Notes: generated by a model from the sequence alone, not told the origin. DNA of 64,000 bases from Alteromonas portus (GCF_005117025.1 NZ_SWCO01000005.1:186001-250000); one strand, 5' to 3'. Positions 26,729-36,288 are shown, counted from the first letter of the stretch. Numbers and translations are program-made.

Positions 26729-28102
26729 ATGACAGCAACACGCACAGAACGCGACAGCATGGGCGAGCTACAGGTCCCCGAAAATGCACTCTACGGCGCT
26801 CAAACACAGCGTGCCATTCAAAACTTTCCTGTAAGTGGGCAGCGCATGCCAGAAGCCTTTGTGCGCGCGTTGATCACTGTAAAAAAAGCCGCGGCACAAG
26901 CAAACATGAAACTCAAGGTGCTGGGCAACGATCGCGGCCAAGCCATAGTTCGAGCCTGTGATGAGCTGTTGGCTCTTGATGATGTAATACAGCACTTTCC
27001 TGTTGATATATTTCAGACTGGCTCAGGTACTAGCACAAACATGAACGCCAACGAGGTCATTGCTCGATTGGCTTCTCGTTATTCAGGCGAAGAGGTTCAC
27101 CCTAATGATCATGTGAATTACGGGCAAAGTTCAAATGACGTCATTCCTACCACCATTCACGTTAGCGCAGCTATTGCATTGTCAAATGAGCTTATACCGG
27201 CCATTGAAGGTTTGGTTAGTATTATTGAAGTTAAGGCAAAGTCGGTAGCGCAATTTTGTAAAACGGGGCGCACTCACCTTATGGATGCTATGCCTGTGGG
27301 CATGGATCAAAGTTTACTGGCATGGGCATCTCAGCTTAAGCAGCAGCTAAAAAACCTACGTGCTGTGCAGCCAGCTATTCAAACCCTTGCCCAAGGAGGC
27401 ACTGCGGTGGGAACAGGTGTAAACGCCCATGCAAATTTTGCTACGACATTTTCAGATACACTAGGGGAGCTGACCGACATTGGGTTTAAGCCCGCTGACA
27501 ATTTCTTTGCATTGATTGGCTCGCAAGACACAGCTGTGACGCTTTCCGGTGCGACAAAAAGTTTAGCCGTCACCCTTATGAAAATTGCTAATGACTTGCG
27601 CTGGATGAATTCTGGGCCTTTAGCCGGTTTAGGTGAGATTGCGCTGCCTGCGCTGCAGCCAGGTTCATCGATTATGCCCGGCAAGGTAAACCCGGTTATT
27701 CCAGAAGCGGTGGCGATGGCTTCAGCACAGGTAATAGGTAACGATACGGCCATTACTGTAGGCGGACAGTCTGGTAACTTTGAACTAAACGTAATGCTAC
27801 CTATGATTGCTAGCAACTTGCTTTCAAGTTTGTCGCTAATGACCAACAGTGCAACGCTTATCGGCGAGCAGGCGATAGAAGGCTTCACTGTGAATCAAGA
27901 CAACATTGAAGCGGCGCTTTACAGAAACCCTGTACTTGTCACTGCACTTAATCCTGTCATTGGCTATGCAAAAGCCGCGGAAATCGCAAAAGCCGCTTAC
28001 AAAGAAAACAAGCCCGTTATAGATGTGGCCGAAGCCATGACAGATATCCCCAGAGGCGAGCTAGAATCATTACTAGACCCTAAAAAACTCACAACGCCTT
28101 AG
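26729..28102 (+). CDS. fumC: Class II fumarate hydratase
   Basis: A 457-residue cytosolic, oxygen-stable, iron-free fumarase (fumarate to malate, TCA cycle). Signatures: GSGTSTNMNANEVI, NYGQSSNDVIPT, the catalytic TGRTHLMDAMPV and GSSIMPGKVNPVIPE. The ATG at 26729 follows AAGGA by 8 bp; the frame extends to a GTG at 26681 without support. Preceded by fagA and its Fur box, it should rise when iron is scarce and Fe-S fumarases fail. Unlike in Pseudomonas, sodA does not follow. It ends with a strong terminator. Confidence 0.97.
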   Translation: MTATRTERDSMGELQVPENALYGAQTQRAIQNFPVSGQRMPEAFVRALITVKKAAAQANMKLKVLGNDRGQAIVRACDELLALDDVIQHFPVDIFQTGSGTSTNMNANEVIARLASRYSGEEVHPNDHVNYGQSSNDVIPTTIHVSAAIALSNELIPAIEGLVSIIEVKAKSVAQFCKTGRTHLMDAMPVGMDQSLLAWASQLKQQLKNLRAVQPAIQTLAQGGTAVGTGVNAHANFATTFSDTLGELTDIGFKPADNFFALIGSQDTAVTLSGATKSLAVTLMKIANDLRWMNSGPLAGLGEIALPALQPGSSIMPGKVNPVIPEAVAMASAQVIGNDTAITVGGQSGNFELNVMLPMIASNLLSSLSLMTNSATLIGEQAIEGFTVNQDNIEAALYRNPVLVTALNPVIGYAKAAEIAKAAYKENKPVIDVAEAMTDIPRGELESLLDPKKLTTP

Positions 28103-28125
28103 ACGCCGTGAGAAAACCAATATGA

Positions 28126-28158
28126 AAAAAAAGTGCGATCTACGATCGCACTTTTTTT
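28126..28158. terminator. fumC terminator (symmetric)
   Basis: AAAAAAAGTGCGATC and GATCGCACTTTTTTT form a 15-bp perfect stem with a TAC loop and A and T runs at both ends, 23 bp after the fumC stop codon. The remaining gap to minC (28159-28454) holds the min promoter region and one inverted repeat listed separately. Confidence 0.92.
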
Positions 28159-28298
28159 GTTTTGAAAGAGGCGGATAAAAATCAATATGGCTCACCTAGT
28201 GCTTTTACAATTCAGACTTGATTAAAAACCACTCAACGATTGGCACGTTCTTGGCTTATTCTAGGTCTATTATCAGAGTAAAACGTGTTTTAACCAGT

Positions 28299-28313
28299 AT
28301 ACAGTTGCTGTAT
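28299..28313. promoter_or_regulatory. inverted repeat upstream of the min operon
   Basis: ATACAG-TTG-CTGTAT is a perfect 6-bp inverted repeat with a 3-bp centre, extendable by one imperfect pair, 142 bp before minC. It looks like an operator half-site pair but matches no regulator I can name. Confidence 0.35.
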
Positions 28314-28454
28314 GCGAACGGGTTTTTTGATACAGTGACACAATAAATTATTTGTACAGCTGCGTAAGACAGCAACAAACACTAGCGCTAATAGGCTTTA
28401 CTTCAAAACATGGCTTTTGCTATGGGAAAAGTAACGCCTTTTCGGGAAGAAAAA

Positions 28455-29234
28455 ATGACAGAAACTTGCTTTCGCATGAAGGGCACTACGCTCACCAGTA
28501 TTGTGTTAGAAGTAATAGATTTTGAGCCAGATAACTTTGAAGCTCAGTTATCTCAGAAAGTCGCGAGCGCGCCACAGTTCTTTACCCGTTCCTCACTGAT
28601 TTTGCATTTAATGAAGCCTTTATCTGCCACAGAGTTCGAGCTGCTGGTGGCGCTTTGTCGCCGATTGCAATTACAGCCCATGGCCGTGAAAGGTGAGGTG
28701 GCAGAGCTGAAGCCCACTATCAATGATTTGGGGTTAGCCGATGTAAGCCAAAGCAAATTTACAGACAGCGCACTTCGTTCGAACAAAGCGAGCGGAAGTG
28801 AAAACAATAATGGTAGCGGCGAAAACGCGTCTCAAACCGCACAACAAGTGCAAACCGCTTCTGCGCCTAAAGCTGAAACGGCTCCTGCAGCCGCACCATC
28901 GCTTAAACCTGCCAAAGTGATTAACCGCCCAGTACGTTCTGGTCAGCAAGTCTATGCTGAAGGCGGTGACTTGGTGGTAACGGCTTCTGTAAGCGAAGGC
29001 GCTGAACTGCTTGCCGATGGCAATATCCATGTTTACGGTACATTGCGTGGGCGTGCGTTAGCTGGCGTAAAAGGCAATACGGGAGCCCGTGTATTTTGCC
29101 AGTCGTTAGACGCGGAACTTATTTCAATTGCAGGGCAATTCATTATGCATGAAACCGTGAAGGGTGAATGCTGGAAGAAACCTGCACAAGTATATTTAGA
29201 AGAAGAAACATTACGTATAGAGCCGTTGGCTTAA
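28455..29234 (+). CDS. minC: Septum site-determining protein MinC
   Basis: A 259-residue inhibitor of FtsZ assembly. The N-terminal domain (about 1-110, FRMKGTTLTSIVLEV) binds FtsZ; a Glu/Ala/Gln/Pro-rich linker (about 115-165) joins it to the C-terminal beta-helix (GDLVVTASVSEGAELLADGNIHVYG, GRALAGVKGN), which binds MinD and dimerises. The ATG at 28455 follows GGAAG by 6 bp; the frame opens 15 codons earlier. It is first in the minCDE operon with minD 30 bp downstream. Confidence 0.96.
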   Translation: MTETCFRMKGTTLTSIVLEVIDFEPDNFEAQLSQKVASAPQFFTRSSLILHLMKPLSATEFELLVALCRRLQLQPMAVKGEVAELKPTINDLGLADVSQSKFTDSALRSNKASGSENNNGSGENASQTAQQVQTASAPKAETAPAAAPSLKPAKVINRPVRSGQQVYAEGGDLVVTASVSEGAELLADGNIHVYGTLRGRALAGVKGNTGARVFCQSLDAELISIAGQFIMHETVKGECWKKPAQVYLEEETLRIEPLA

Positions 29235-29264
29235 TGCTTTGTACGCACTAATAGGAAAGAATAG

Positions 29265-30074
29265 ATGGCAAAGATTATCGTAGTAACCTCAGGAAAAGGT
29301 GGTGTAGGCAAAACTACATCGAGTGCAGCAATAAGTACGGGGCTTGCGTTAGCAGGCCATAAAACGGTAGTCATCGACTTCGATGTGGGCTTGCGAAACC
29401 TTGACCTTATCATGGGGTGTGAACGCCGCGTTGTTTACGATTTCGTAAACGTCATTAATAAAGAGGCCTCACTTAAACAGGCGCTAATTAAAGACAAAAG
29501 AACGGAAAACCTTTTCATTCTTCCGGCATCGCAAACTCGCGATAAAGACGCCCTTACCGTTGATGGTGTGCAGGCCGTATTAGACGAGCTTAAGAAAGAC
29601 TTTGAGTTTATTATCTGTGATTCGCCTGCGGGGATTGAGCAAGGCGCACAAATGGCGTTGTATTTCGCTGATGAAGCCATTGTGGTTACTAACCCTGAAG
29701 TGTCGTCTGTACGCGATTCAGATCGTATTTTGGGTATTCTTCAAAGTAAATCTATGCGTGCAGAAAAAGGCGAACCGGTTAAAGAACACCTTTTACTAAC
29801 CCGCTATAACCCAAGTCGTGTTGAAAGCGCTGAAATGCTTAGCGTTGCAGACGTTGAAGAAATTTTGGCGATTCCACTATTGGGCGTTATTCCAGAATCT
29901 GAAGCTGTGCTTAAAGCATCGAACCAAGGTCAGCCGGTTATTCTTGACGAAGAAGCTAATGCAGGACAAGCTTATGCTGACGCTGTAAAACGTCTGCTAG
30001 GCGAAACTGTTCCTCATCGTTTCCTAGAGGCAGAGAAGAAAGGGTTCTTTAAGCGTCTGCTAGGAGGGAAGTAA
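29265..30074 (+). CDS. minD: Septum site-determining ATPase MinD
   Basis: A 269-residue deviant-Walker ATPase that oscillates on the membrane and recruits MinC. P-loop [12 protein letters not shown] with the signature Lys; switch [24 protein letters not shown]alker B. The C-terminal amphipathic membrane helix [11 protein letters not shown] is intact. minE begins inside the minD stop codon (TAATG), so the two are translationally coupled. Confidence 0.98.
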   Translation: MAKIIVVTSGKGGVGKTTSSAAISTGLALAGHKTVVIDFDVGLRNLDLIMGCERRVVYDFVNVINKEASLKQALIKDKRTENLFILPASQTRDKDALTVDGVQAVLDELKKDFEFIICDSPAGIEQGAQMALYFADEAIVVTNPEVSSVRDSDRILGILQSKSMRAEKGEPVKEHLLLTRYNPSRVESAEMLSVADVEEILAIPLLGVIPESEAVLKASNQGQPVILDEEANAGQAYADAVKRLLGETVPHRFLEAEKKGFFKRLLGGK

Positions 30075-30334
30075 TGGGAATTTTCGACCTGCTCAAAAAG
30101 AAGCAAAAGCCGAGCACTGCGGCAGTAGCCAAAGAGCGGTTACAGATTATTGTTGCGCATGAGCGTAAGAAACGGACAGAGCCCGATTACTTGCCAATGA
30201 TGCAGCAGGAAATTATTCAGGTAATTCGCAAATACGTGACGATTGCTGACGATCAAGTATCGGTGCAGCTAGACAATAATGATGATTGCAGCGTACTTGA
30301 ATTGAACGTGACTTTGCCAGACAGCAATAACTAG
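30074..30334 (+). CDS. minE: Cell division topological factor MinE
   Basis: An 86-residue protein that stimulates MinD ATPase and sets the Min oscillation. The N-terminal membrane-targeting stretch [20 protein letters not shown] and the MinD-contact helix [14 protein letters not shown] are clear; the C-terminal half is the topological-specificity dimer domain. Its ATG overlaps the minD stop by one base. It is convergent with ppk2; no strong terminator is visible in the 48-bp gap. Confidence 0.97.
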   Translation: MGIFDLLKKKQKPSTAAVAKERLQIIVAHERKKRTEPDYLPMMQQEIIQVIRKYVTIADDQVSVQLDNNDDCSVLELNVTLPDSNN

Positions 30335-30382
30335 GGCGTATTCGCTTAAGTAGTTATGGCTGCCTGCCAGGGTTATTTTACC

Positions 30383-31216
30383 TTAGTCGTTCAGTAGGTC
30401 TTCATCAACATCAAGTTGTTTGGAGGCCAGCGCTATTAAACGCTCGTCAAGTGGAGGCGGAGAGATATCTACGCCTTCACTAAGCTTTGCGATAACAGCG
30501 TCAAGTACGTTCACCCTTGCTTGCCACTTAAATTCCCCGTTAATTACATGCCATGGCGCATAACCTGTGTGGGTGTGCTTAAACATATCATTTGTAGCCT
30601 CGATATAGGCCTTTCGCATCTTACGATTATGTAAATCTTCTTCGGTTAACTTCCAGCGCTTGAAAGGATTGTGCAGCCGCTCTTCAAACCGCTCGCGCTG
30701 CTCGCGAGAGGATATATGCATAAAGAGTTTGATAATACGAACCCCGCTGTCACTCAGCGTTTTTTCAAATGCGTTTATTTCTTCATAACCGCGCTGCCAT
30801 ACCTCTTCATCAACCAACTTATCTACTCTTTCTACAAGCACTCTTCCGTAGTGTGAGCGGTCAAATATTTTAATTGTGCCGGGGGAGGGGATGTGTTGCC
30901 AAAAGCGATAGAGAAAGTGTTTGTCTTGGTCTTCTTTTGCGGGCTTTGCCACAGGAAATACACTCACGCCACGAGGGTCTAACTTCTCTGTTATACGCCT
31001 TATAGCGCCACCTTTTCCAGAGGCATCCCATCCTTCAAACACAATAAGCGCTCGCTTTTTCTGATGAAAGTAAGTCTGCTGTACGTGAAAGAGCTGTTCT
31101 TGCTGTCTTGTTAACGCTTCTTTGTATTCTTCCTTGCTCGCAAAACGAGACTGTCCGAAATCGTCATATAGGAAAGGAGTGGAAGAAGGTAACTGGGTAT
31201 TGTTGGGGTTGTTCAT
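30383..31216 (-). CDS. ppk2: Polyphosphate kinase 2 family protein
   Basis: About 277 residues, PPK2 family: transfers phosphate between polyphosphate and nucleoside di- or monophosphates. Walker A is GWDASGKGGAIRRITE, Walker B lies in IKIFDRSHYGRVL, and the lid region is basic (HNPFKRWKLTEEDLHNR). There is one PPK2 domain. The ATG at 31216 follows AAGGAG; the frame extends to 31255 without support. Subclass (ADP-, AMP- or GDP-using) cannot be fixed by eye. Confidence 0.93.
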   Translation of the reverse strand: MNNPNNTQLPSSTPFLYDDFGQSRFASKEEYKEALTRQQEQLFHVQQTYFHQKKRALIVFEGWDASGKGGAIRRITEKLDPRGVSVFPVAKPAKEDQDKHFLYRFWQHIPSPGTIKIFDRSHYGRVLVERVDKLVDEEVWQRGYEEINAFEKTLSDSGVRIIKLFMHISSREQRERFEERLHNPFKRWKLTEEDLHNRKMRKAYIEATNDMFKHTHTGYAPWHVINGEFKWQARVNVLDAVIAKLSEGVDISPPPLDERLIALASKQLDVDEDLLND

Positions 31217-31508
31217 TTTCCGCTCCTTGAATTGTACTTCTGTGTTTGAAAGCATTGATTACAGTTTAAATCATATATTACGGCGTGTCGGACTCTGCTG
31301 CAAAAATGCTCAGTAAAGCTCACAGGCTTTGGTCTTACCCAGTGCAGTTAAGTTTGTTGCCTCAACCAGCCATTTACAGGCATTGTGATGGTGAGGCTAT
31401 AACTTGAATCGTTAAGTTTTGCCCCAATAATTGCTAACTATCCGCAAGTATTAGATAATTGCGACTAAGCACAAAGTGCGAAAGCACGAGGTTAATGTAG
31501 AGGTGGGT

Positions 31509-31853
31509 ATGTCTGTAGAAACGGCGTTGCCAATTGAGTTTTCAGACGCTGCAGCAGCGAAAGTGAAAGCCCTTGTTTCAGAAGAAGAAAATCCTGATTT
31601 AAAATTGCGTGTATACGTAACAGGTGGTGGTTGTTCAGGTTTCCAATATGGTTTTACGTTCGATGAGAAAGTAAACGAAGGCGACATGACCATTGAAAAA
31701 GACAGCGTAACCATGGTTGTCGACCCGATGAGCCTACAATACTTAGTAGGTGGGATCGTCGATTATGTAGATGGTCTGGAAGGTTCACGGTTTTTAGTTC
31801 AAAACCCTAATGCCACAACGACCTGCGGCTGTGGCGCAAGCTTTAGCGTTTAG
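31509..31853 (+). CDS. erpA: Iron-sulphur cluster insertion protein ErpA
   Basis: A 114-residue A-type carrier that delivers Fe-S clusters to apoproteins. The three cluster-binding cysteines occur at exactly the E. coli ErpA positions: Cys42 in [12 protein letters not shown], and Cys106 and Cys108 in [11 protein letters not shown]. Length is identical to E. coli. The ATG at 31509 (GAGG 5 bp upstream) is preferred over the frame opening at 31476. It is monocistronic and divergent from ppk2; no IscR box is clear in the 290-bp upstream gap. Confidence 0.95.
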   Translation: MSVETALPIEFSDAAAAKVKALVSEEENPDLKLRVYVTGGGCSGFQYGFTFDEKVNEGDMTIEKDSVTMVVDPMSLQYLVGGIVDYVDGLEGSRFLVQNPNATTTCGCGASFSV

Positions 31854-32035
31854 AGCTTTCGTCACAAGCGAATTTTATTTTAGGCGTTTACTACTGAACG
31901 TTTAATGCAGACACGATAGGCATACACCGCATCATATTGTATGTCTGTCGGTTGTCTTGCCTTCAACACTTCCTTTTATTTTCAAATTCTGGCTACACTG
32001 ATTTCATCAAACGATCATGGTTTAGGACAGCGTTT

Positions 32036-32608
32036 ATGAAATTATATGGCTCTACTACTTCTCCTTATGTACGCCGCATTCGCATCGTACTTGCGTCAAC
32101 AGAACATGAATTTTTAAATCTGCAAATCTTCTCAGGTGCAGATCGCGAATTGCTTGCTTCTCGTAACCCGACTCTTAAAGTCCCTTGTCTTGAAGATGAC
32201 GGCCAAATGGTTTTCGATTCTCGCATTATTTATAACTACCTTGCAGATAAGCTTGACCATGACGGCTTGAGCTGGGAAGAAGAGAATCAACTCACGCTAA
32301 TTGATGCGGCCAACGATTCCTTTGTTCAGCTTATGCTACTGAAGCGTTCAGACTTTGATATTAGCGAAGACAAAATGTATTACCGTCTTCAAAACGAGCG
32401 AATTGACGCTGTGTTAAGTGCGCTTTCAGACCAGCTTGAAGCGGGGGGATTTAGTGGTTGGACTTATCCGGAAATCTGTCTGTATAGCATGATTGATTGG
32501 GTACTTTTCCGCGAGTTACACAGCATGAAGGAATATCCTCAGTTGTTAGCCTTTCACGAGAAGCACCACGACCGAATTGAGATAACGGCAACTGATCCTA
32601 GAATTTAA
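32036..32608 (+). CDS. Glutathione S-transferase family protein
   Basis: About 190 residues. The N-terminal thioredoxin-like domain begins MKLYGSTTSPYVRRIRIVLAS, with Ser/Thr in the active-site region and the cis-Pro at KVPCLEDDG, followed by FDSRIIYNYL that binds the glutathione gamma-glutamyl part. A helical C-terminal domain follows (YPEICLYSMIDWVLFRE). AGGA lies 8 bp before the ATG at 32036; an upstream extension to 31937 is unlikely. Substrate unknown. Confidence 0.85.
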   Translation: MKLYGSTTSPYVRRIRIVLASTEHEFLNLQIFSGADRELLASRNPTLKVPCLEDDGQMVFDSRIIYNYLADKLDHDGLSWEEENQLTLIDAANDSFVQLMLLKRSDFDISEDKMYYRLQNERIDAVLSALSDQLEAGGFSGWTYPEICLYSMIDWVLFRELHSMKEYPQLLAFHEKHHDRIEITATDPRI

Positions 32609-32680
32609 GCGCCAGCGTAACCAGCTACAGACAGGCTGTATTTTAGCCTTGAATGGATGACGGGAAGGGCTATTTAAACG

Positions 32681-33673
32681 CTAATAGCCCTTTGCAAAAT
32701 CAAACTGGTAATTAAGCGATTCACCGTTGATGTGACGCAGCGCATTTTCTAAAAACACGTCAGCCACGTCGCTTGGCTGTGACTCAGCTGCAGTGTGCGC
32801 AGTTACCGAAATTCTGGGGTGTCGCCAAAACGGATGAGCGGGATCGAGGGGCTCGTTACGAAATACGTCCAATACTGCATGCGCCAATGCGCCGCTGTCT
32901 AAGGCTTGTAAAAGGGCATCGTCGTCAACCGCGCTGCCTCGCCCTGCATTAATGAAAACACTGTGGGGCTTTAGCCCATTGAAAAATTCGTGAGAAAGCA
33001 GGTTTTGCGTAGATGGCGTGTCGGGCATTAAGTTCACCACGTGGTCACATGCTTTGGCAAAGGCTTCTATAGTGTCCGGGGTGTAAACAGTATGGGCACC
33101 CTTCACGGCTTGCCCACTTCGGGTTAAACCCACAACCTTCATTCCGAATGCCTGGGCAACGGGGATCAATGCTTGCCCAATACTACCTAGACCAGCAATG
33201 CCTAGTGTTTGCCCATTTAGCGGCATTCGCTTTGATGCTTCCCATATAGGTTGTTCGGCGCGCTGGTGTTGCTCAAAAGCCTTTACGTTTCTGGCATGCC
33301 CAAGCAGATACGCAAAAACATATTCCCGCATTAGCTTTCCGAAAATTCCTTTTAGCCCAGTGAGTATGTAGTCATTTTTATTGGCATTAAGAAGTGGTGC
33401 GTTGCCAGCCCAAGTAGACTGACACCAAATCAGCGCTGAACATTTATCAATAATTCGGGATGCAAGGTCGGGGTCGGCAAGCATCACTTCAACGGTTCCT
33501 GCATCAACTTCTTCTGGGCGGTGGGTTACTTTTTTTAACGTTAAGCGCGGCCGACCGTCAGGGCCTACGAAGTCGTTGTTATCTGCTAGTTTATGTTGCA
33601 GCGCTTCGGCAATTTCATTGGCTTCATCGCTTAAAATAGTTAACTCGATACTCTTTGAATCCCTTGCTGTCAT
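32681..33673 (-). CDS. D-2-hydroxyacid dehydrogenase (GhrA-like)
   Basis: About 330 residues, NAD(P)-dependent D-isomer 2-hydroxyacid dehydrogenase, most like glyoxylate/hydroxypyruvate reductase. The Rossmann motif is GLGSIGQAL (about 170); the catalytic triad is Arg in NAGRGSAVDD, Glu in FRNEPLD and His in TAHTAA. GAGGAG lies 10 bp before the ATG at 33673; a TTG further up sits inside that site. It is divergent from the long PLP enzyme gene, with a palindrome in between. Confidence 0.9.
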   Translation of the reverse strand: MTARDSKSIELTILSDEANEIAEALQHKLADNNDFVGPDGRPRLTLKKVTHRPEEVDAGTVEVMLADPDLASRIIDKCSALIWCQSTWAGNAPLLNANKNDYILTGLKGIFGKLMREYVFAYLLGHARNVKAFEQHQRAEQPIWEASKRMPLNGQTLGIAGLGSIGQALIPVAQAFGMKVVGLTRSGQAVKGAHTVYTPDTIEAFAKACDHVVNLMPDTPSTQNLLSHEFFNGLKPHSVFINAGRGSAVDDDALLQALDSGALAHAVLDVFRNEPLDPAHPFWRHPRISVTAHTAAESQPSDVADVFLENALRHINGESLNYQFDFAKGY

Positions 33674-33760
33674 TCGCTTAACGCTCCTCAAGTAAACTTT
33701 TCTTTCCTCTGTTTAGCTACACAATCGTTGCGCAAACTGTTCTAAAAGTGTGATTTAAGT

Positions 33761-33776
33761 TTTACATTTTTGTAAA
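33761..33776. promoter_or_regulatory. TTTACA-N4-TGTAAA inverted repeat
   Basis: A perfect 6-bp inverted repeat in the 155-bp divergent gap, about 53 bp before the PLP enzyme start, extendable outward by one G/C pair with a shift. It looks like a repressor or activator site shared by both genes; the regulator is unknown. Confidence 0.4.
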
Positions 33777-33828
33777 CGGTGTTGGTGTTATGTACATACA
33801 CCTGAAGTCAATTTGCAACGGAATCGCT

Positions 33829-35640
33829 ATGCAGTCAGAAAATAAATTCCAAAACTCAACCGATGTTGATGTAACGCTCGCTAAAGTGCTTTCACCTAAG
33901 CGTAACACAACCCAAGCGAAAACCACGCAAGCGTTAGTTGAGGAACAATTATCTCACTTCGGTATAAGCGCACAAAGCGACTACGGTAGGGCACTCGCTA
34001 ATACCGCCCATCACTTATATGGTGCACAGGCCAGCGTTATGCAATTGTGGGACATCACGAGTAATACTCTTCAAGGGCTGGATAAAGAAGATAGGCTAGC
34101 CTACTTCAACGCTAAAAAGTTTTTGTCTTTTCAAATTGCTAAAATATTGGATACGTTGCAGAACCCATTTCGTGCCACATATCAAAGCTTGTCCAGTGGT
34201 AATGGGTCGCAGGGGCATTATCCGCTGTTTGACAACGTAACGGCACTGTTTTCTGCAACACCCGTGGTAGTAAGAACCGCGACTTATGTGTATGCCTGTA
34301 CTGAATGGGTAGACGATGCGTTTCAAGGAAAGGAGTTTACCCACCAAATTTATTCGCGATTGTTAAACCCTACTAATATCTCTCTTGCTAATGCCATTGT
34401 AGATATGGAAGCGGGGCCTTACGCTGCCGAATATTTAGCATGGAACTTTAACTCGGGCATGGCGGCAATCGATGCCTGTTTATCAAATGTGCTAAGTCAT
34501 GGCGATGTACTTATTGTTTCTAGGAACGTATACGGTGGGGTGTACCAGCTACTTCATGATTATTTCGCCCGCAGCAACCGAATGGATATTCAAATTGCGT
34601 GGTTTGATGGTTACGATGCGCAAAGCTTTGCTACATTTATGCAGCAAACCAAGGCCGAGCATGCCTCACGCTTAAGTAACGGTGCAAAAATGCACGTGTA
34701 TTTAGAGTCGCCATGTAACCCACATGGCTACGTATTAGATGTGCCTGGGATCTGTGAACTAGCGCATGCACAAAATGCGTTAGTAATGTTGGACTCTACG
34801 CTTGCTACGCCAGTACTGCATCAACCGCTTCAGCACAAAAATAAAGCCGCGCGACCCGACTATGTCATTCACAGTTACACCAAAGACTTGTGTGGCAGTG
34901 GCGCTACCACCGCGGGCGTTGTGATAGGCGAGGGACACCGCATGTTCCAGCCAAAAGGTAGCTCAGCAAACGGCGTTGATTGGTCAGAAACCATGTTCTG
35001 GGATGTGTACTACATTAAAGGCGCGTTTTTAGATTCTGAAAAGGCCTTTGATGTACTAAATGGCATGAAGACTCTTGAACAGCGTATGATGACGAAGGTA
35101 ATCAATACAGAAGTTTTTACCGCATTTTTGAATGCTCACGATCAAATTCGCGTTAACTGCCACGCGTTGCCTGAACACGGTAATGCTGGATTGCGTGAAA
35201 AACAGCATACACACGGTTGGCCCTGTACTTTGTTCACTGTCGACATGGCACCGGCGAACTTAGCTCGCGATGTATTTGTGCGATTCTTCGATGCCCTAGA
35301 ACCCGCATTTAGCCATCAAGTGAGTATTGGGCAAAACAACACAATTATTTTGTGCCCAGCGTTGACGTCTCACTCTGAACTCAGTAGCGACGAGCAGAAA
35401 AAAGCGGGGATTGAACTTACCACTATGCGAATAGCCATGGGCACAGACAATGTTAAACAGCTCATTGCCCACTTTATGCTTGCAGCCAAACACTTCATTG
35501 AGCCGCATGCCCCCGGATTTTGCGAAAAGTTCATGGCAAACACCGATATCGACAATCTTTATTTATCGGTGAGTGAAAGAGTAAGTTCACAGCACTTTGG
35601 CAGCAAAGCCAGTATGGATTCACTGATGAAAGGTGAATAG
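33829..35640 (+). CDS. Long Cys/Met-metabolism PLP enzyme with N-terminal extension
   Basis: About 603 residues, a fold-type I PLP enzyme of the cystathionine gamma-synthase/methionine gamma-lyase superfamily, where normal length is near 400. The catalytic half shows YSRLLNPTN, NFNSGMAAIDA, ESPCNPHG, MLDSTLATP and the Schiff-base lysine in SYTKDLCGSGATTAG (Lys352), matching the family order. About 165 residues of helical extension precede it (TTQALVEEQLSHFGI, FQIAKILDTLQNPF). Start: ATG at 33829 with GGA upstream; the frame opens at 33790. Reaction unknown; substrate is probably a sulphur amino acid or related compound. Confidence 0.8.
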   Translation: MQSENKFQNSTDVDVTLAKVLSPKRNTTQAKTTQALVEEQLSHFGISAQSDYGRALANTAHHLYGAQASVMQLWDITSNTLQGLDKEDRLAYFNAKKFLSFQIAKILDTLQNPFRATYQSLSSGNGSQGHYPLFDNVTALFSATPVVVRTATYVYACTEWVDDAFQGKEFTHQIYSRLLNPTNISLANAIVDMEAGPYAAEYLAWNFNSGMAAIDACLSNVLSHGDVLIVSRNVYGGVYQLLHDYFARSNRMDIQIAWFDGYDAQSFATFMQQTKAEHASRLSNGAKMHVYLESPCNPHGYVLDVPGICELAHAQNALVMLDSTLATPVLHQPLQHKNKAARPDYVIHSYTKDLCGSGATTAGVVIGEGHRMFQPKGSSANGVDWSETMFWDVYYIKGAFLDSEKAFDVLNGMKTLEQRMMTKVINTEVFTAFLNAHDQIRVNCHALPEHGNAGLREKQHTHGWPCTLFTVDMAPANLARDVFVRFFDALEPAFSHQVSIGQNNTIILCPALTSHSELSSDEQKKAGIELTTMRIAMGTDNVKQLIAHFMLAAKHFIEPHAPGFCEKFMANTDIDNLYLSVSERVSSQHFGSKASMDSLMKGE

Positions 35641-35706
35641 GTTCATTTTTTAGCTCAAGAAGTTGCTTTGGGCTGTCGATAAAAAATGTTGAGGATGTTC
35701 TCCTTC

Positions 35707-35742
35707 TCCCGGGCCTTTCCTTACGCGGGCTCGGGATTTTTT
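35707..35742 (+). terminator. rho-independent terminator of the PLP enzyme gene
   Basis: TCCCGGGCC pairs with GGGCTCGGGA (9 bp, one G-U) and is followed by six T, 66 bp after the stop codon. Confidence 0.85.
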
Positions 35743-35841
35743 ATTTTCTGGCTAACGTAAACAGCGCTAATGCGCTTTTACCTTTGTTATAAAGTAAGAT
35801 AAACATAAACCCTTAACATATAAAATATCTAAGGCGGCTTT

Positions 35842-36288
35842 ATGCACGAGTTTAAAATTGATGTAACGCTAGATGCATCATTGCCCTTTGTTTTTGCAGC
35901 ATTTCACGAGCCCGAATATCTTAGTGAGTGGTTCGCACCGGGAGATTGTTCGGTCACGCAAATCATGAGTGATTTCAAAGAAGGCGGCCGCTATCGAATA
36001 AAAATGATGGAGCCCAGCGGTATTGAAATGTCATTGACCGGTGAATATGTGACTATTCTAGCGAACGAGCAGCTGTCGTTTTCTTGGGCGTGGGAAGATG
36101 ATATTGAAGAGTCTGTCATGACTTCGGTGGACATTCATTTCGAAAAGACCGAAGAAAACAACGCACGGCTTGTGCTTATTCAGCAGGGCTTTTTGAATAA
36201 GCAAGAGTGCGATCAGCACAACTACGCGTGGATGTCGTGTTTAGAAAAACTTGCGGTGTTAGCCGCTAAGAAAAAGTCGTTTAGCTAG
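35842..36288 (+). CDS. SRPBCC/AHSA1 domain protein
   Basis: A 148-residue protein with the Aha1-C-like (AHSA1) START-type fold: FVFAAFHEPEYLSEWFAPGD at the N-terminus, GGRYRIKM, the ITGEY-like LTGEYVTI strand, SFSWAWEDD and the C-terminal helix HNYAWMSCLEKLA. Such proteins bind hydrophobic ligands; specific roles are unknown. No cognate ArsR-type regulator is adjacent, although that pairing is common. Confidence 0.88.
   Translation: MHEFKIDVTLDASLPFVFAAFHEPEYLSEWFAPGDCSVTQIMSDFKEGGRYRIKMMEPSGIEMSLTGEYVTILANEQLSFSWAWEDDIEESVMTSVDIHFEKTEENNARLVLIQQGFLNKQECDQHNYAWMSCLEKLAVLAAKKKSFS

Noticed and set aside
28299-28340. LexA (SOS) box upstream of minC
   Set aside because: The CTGT/ACAG halves are in the wrong order and spacing; only a generic palindrome remains.
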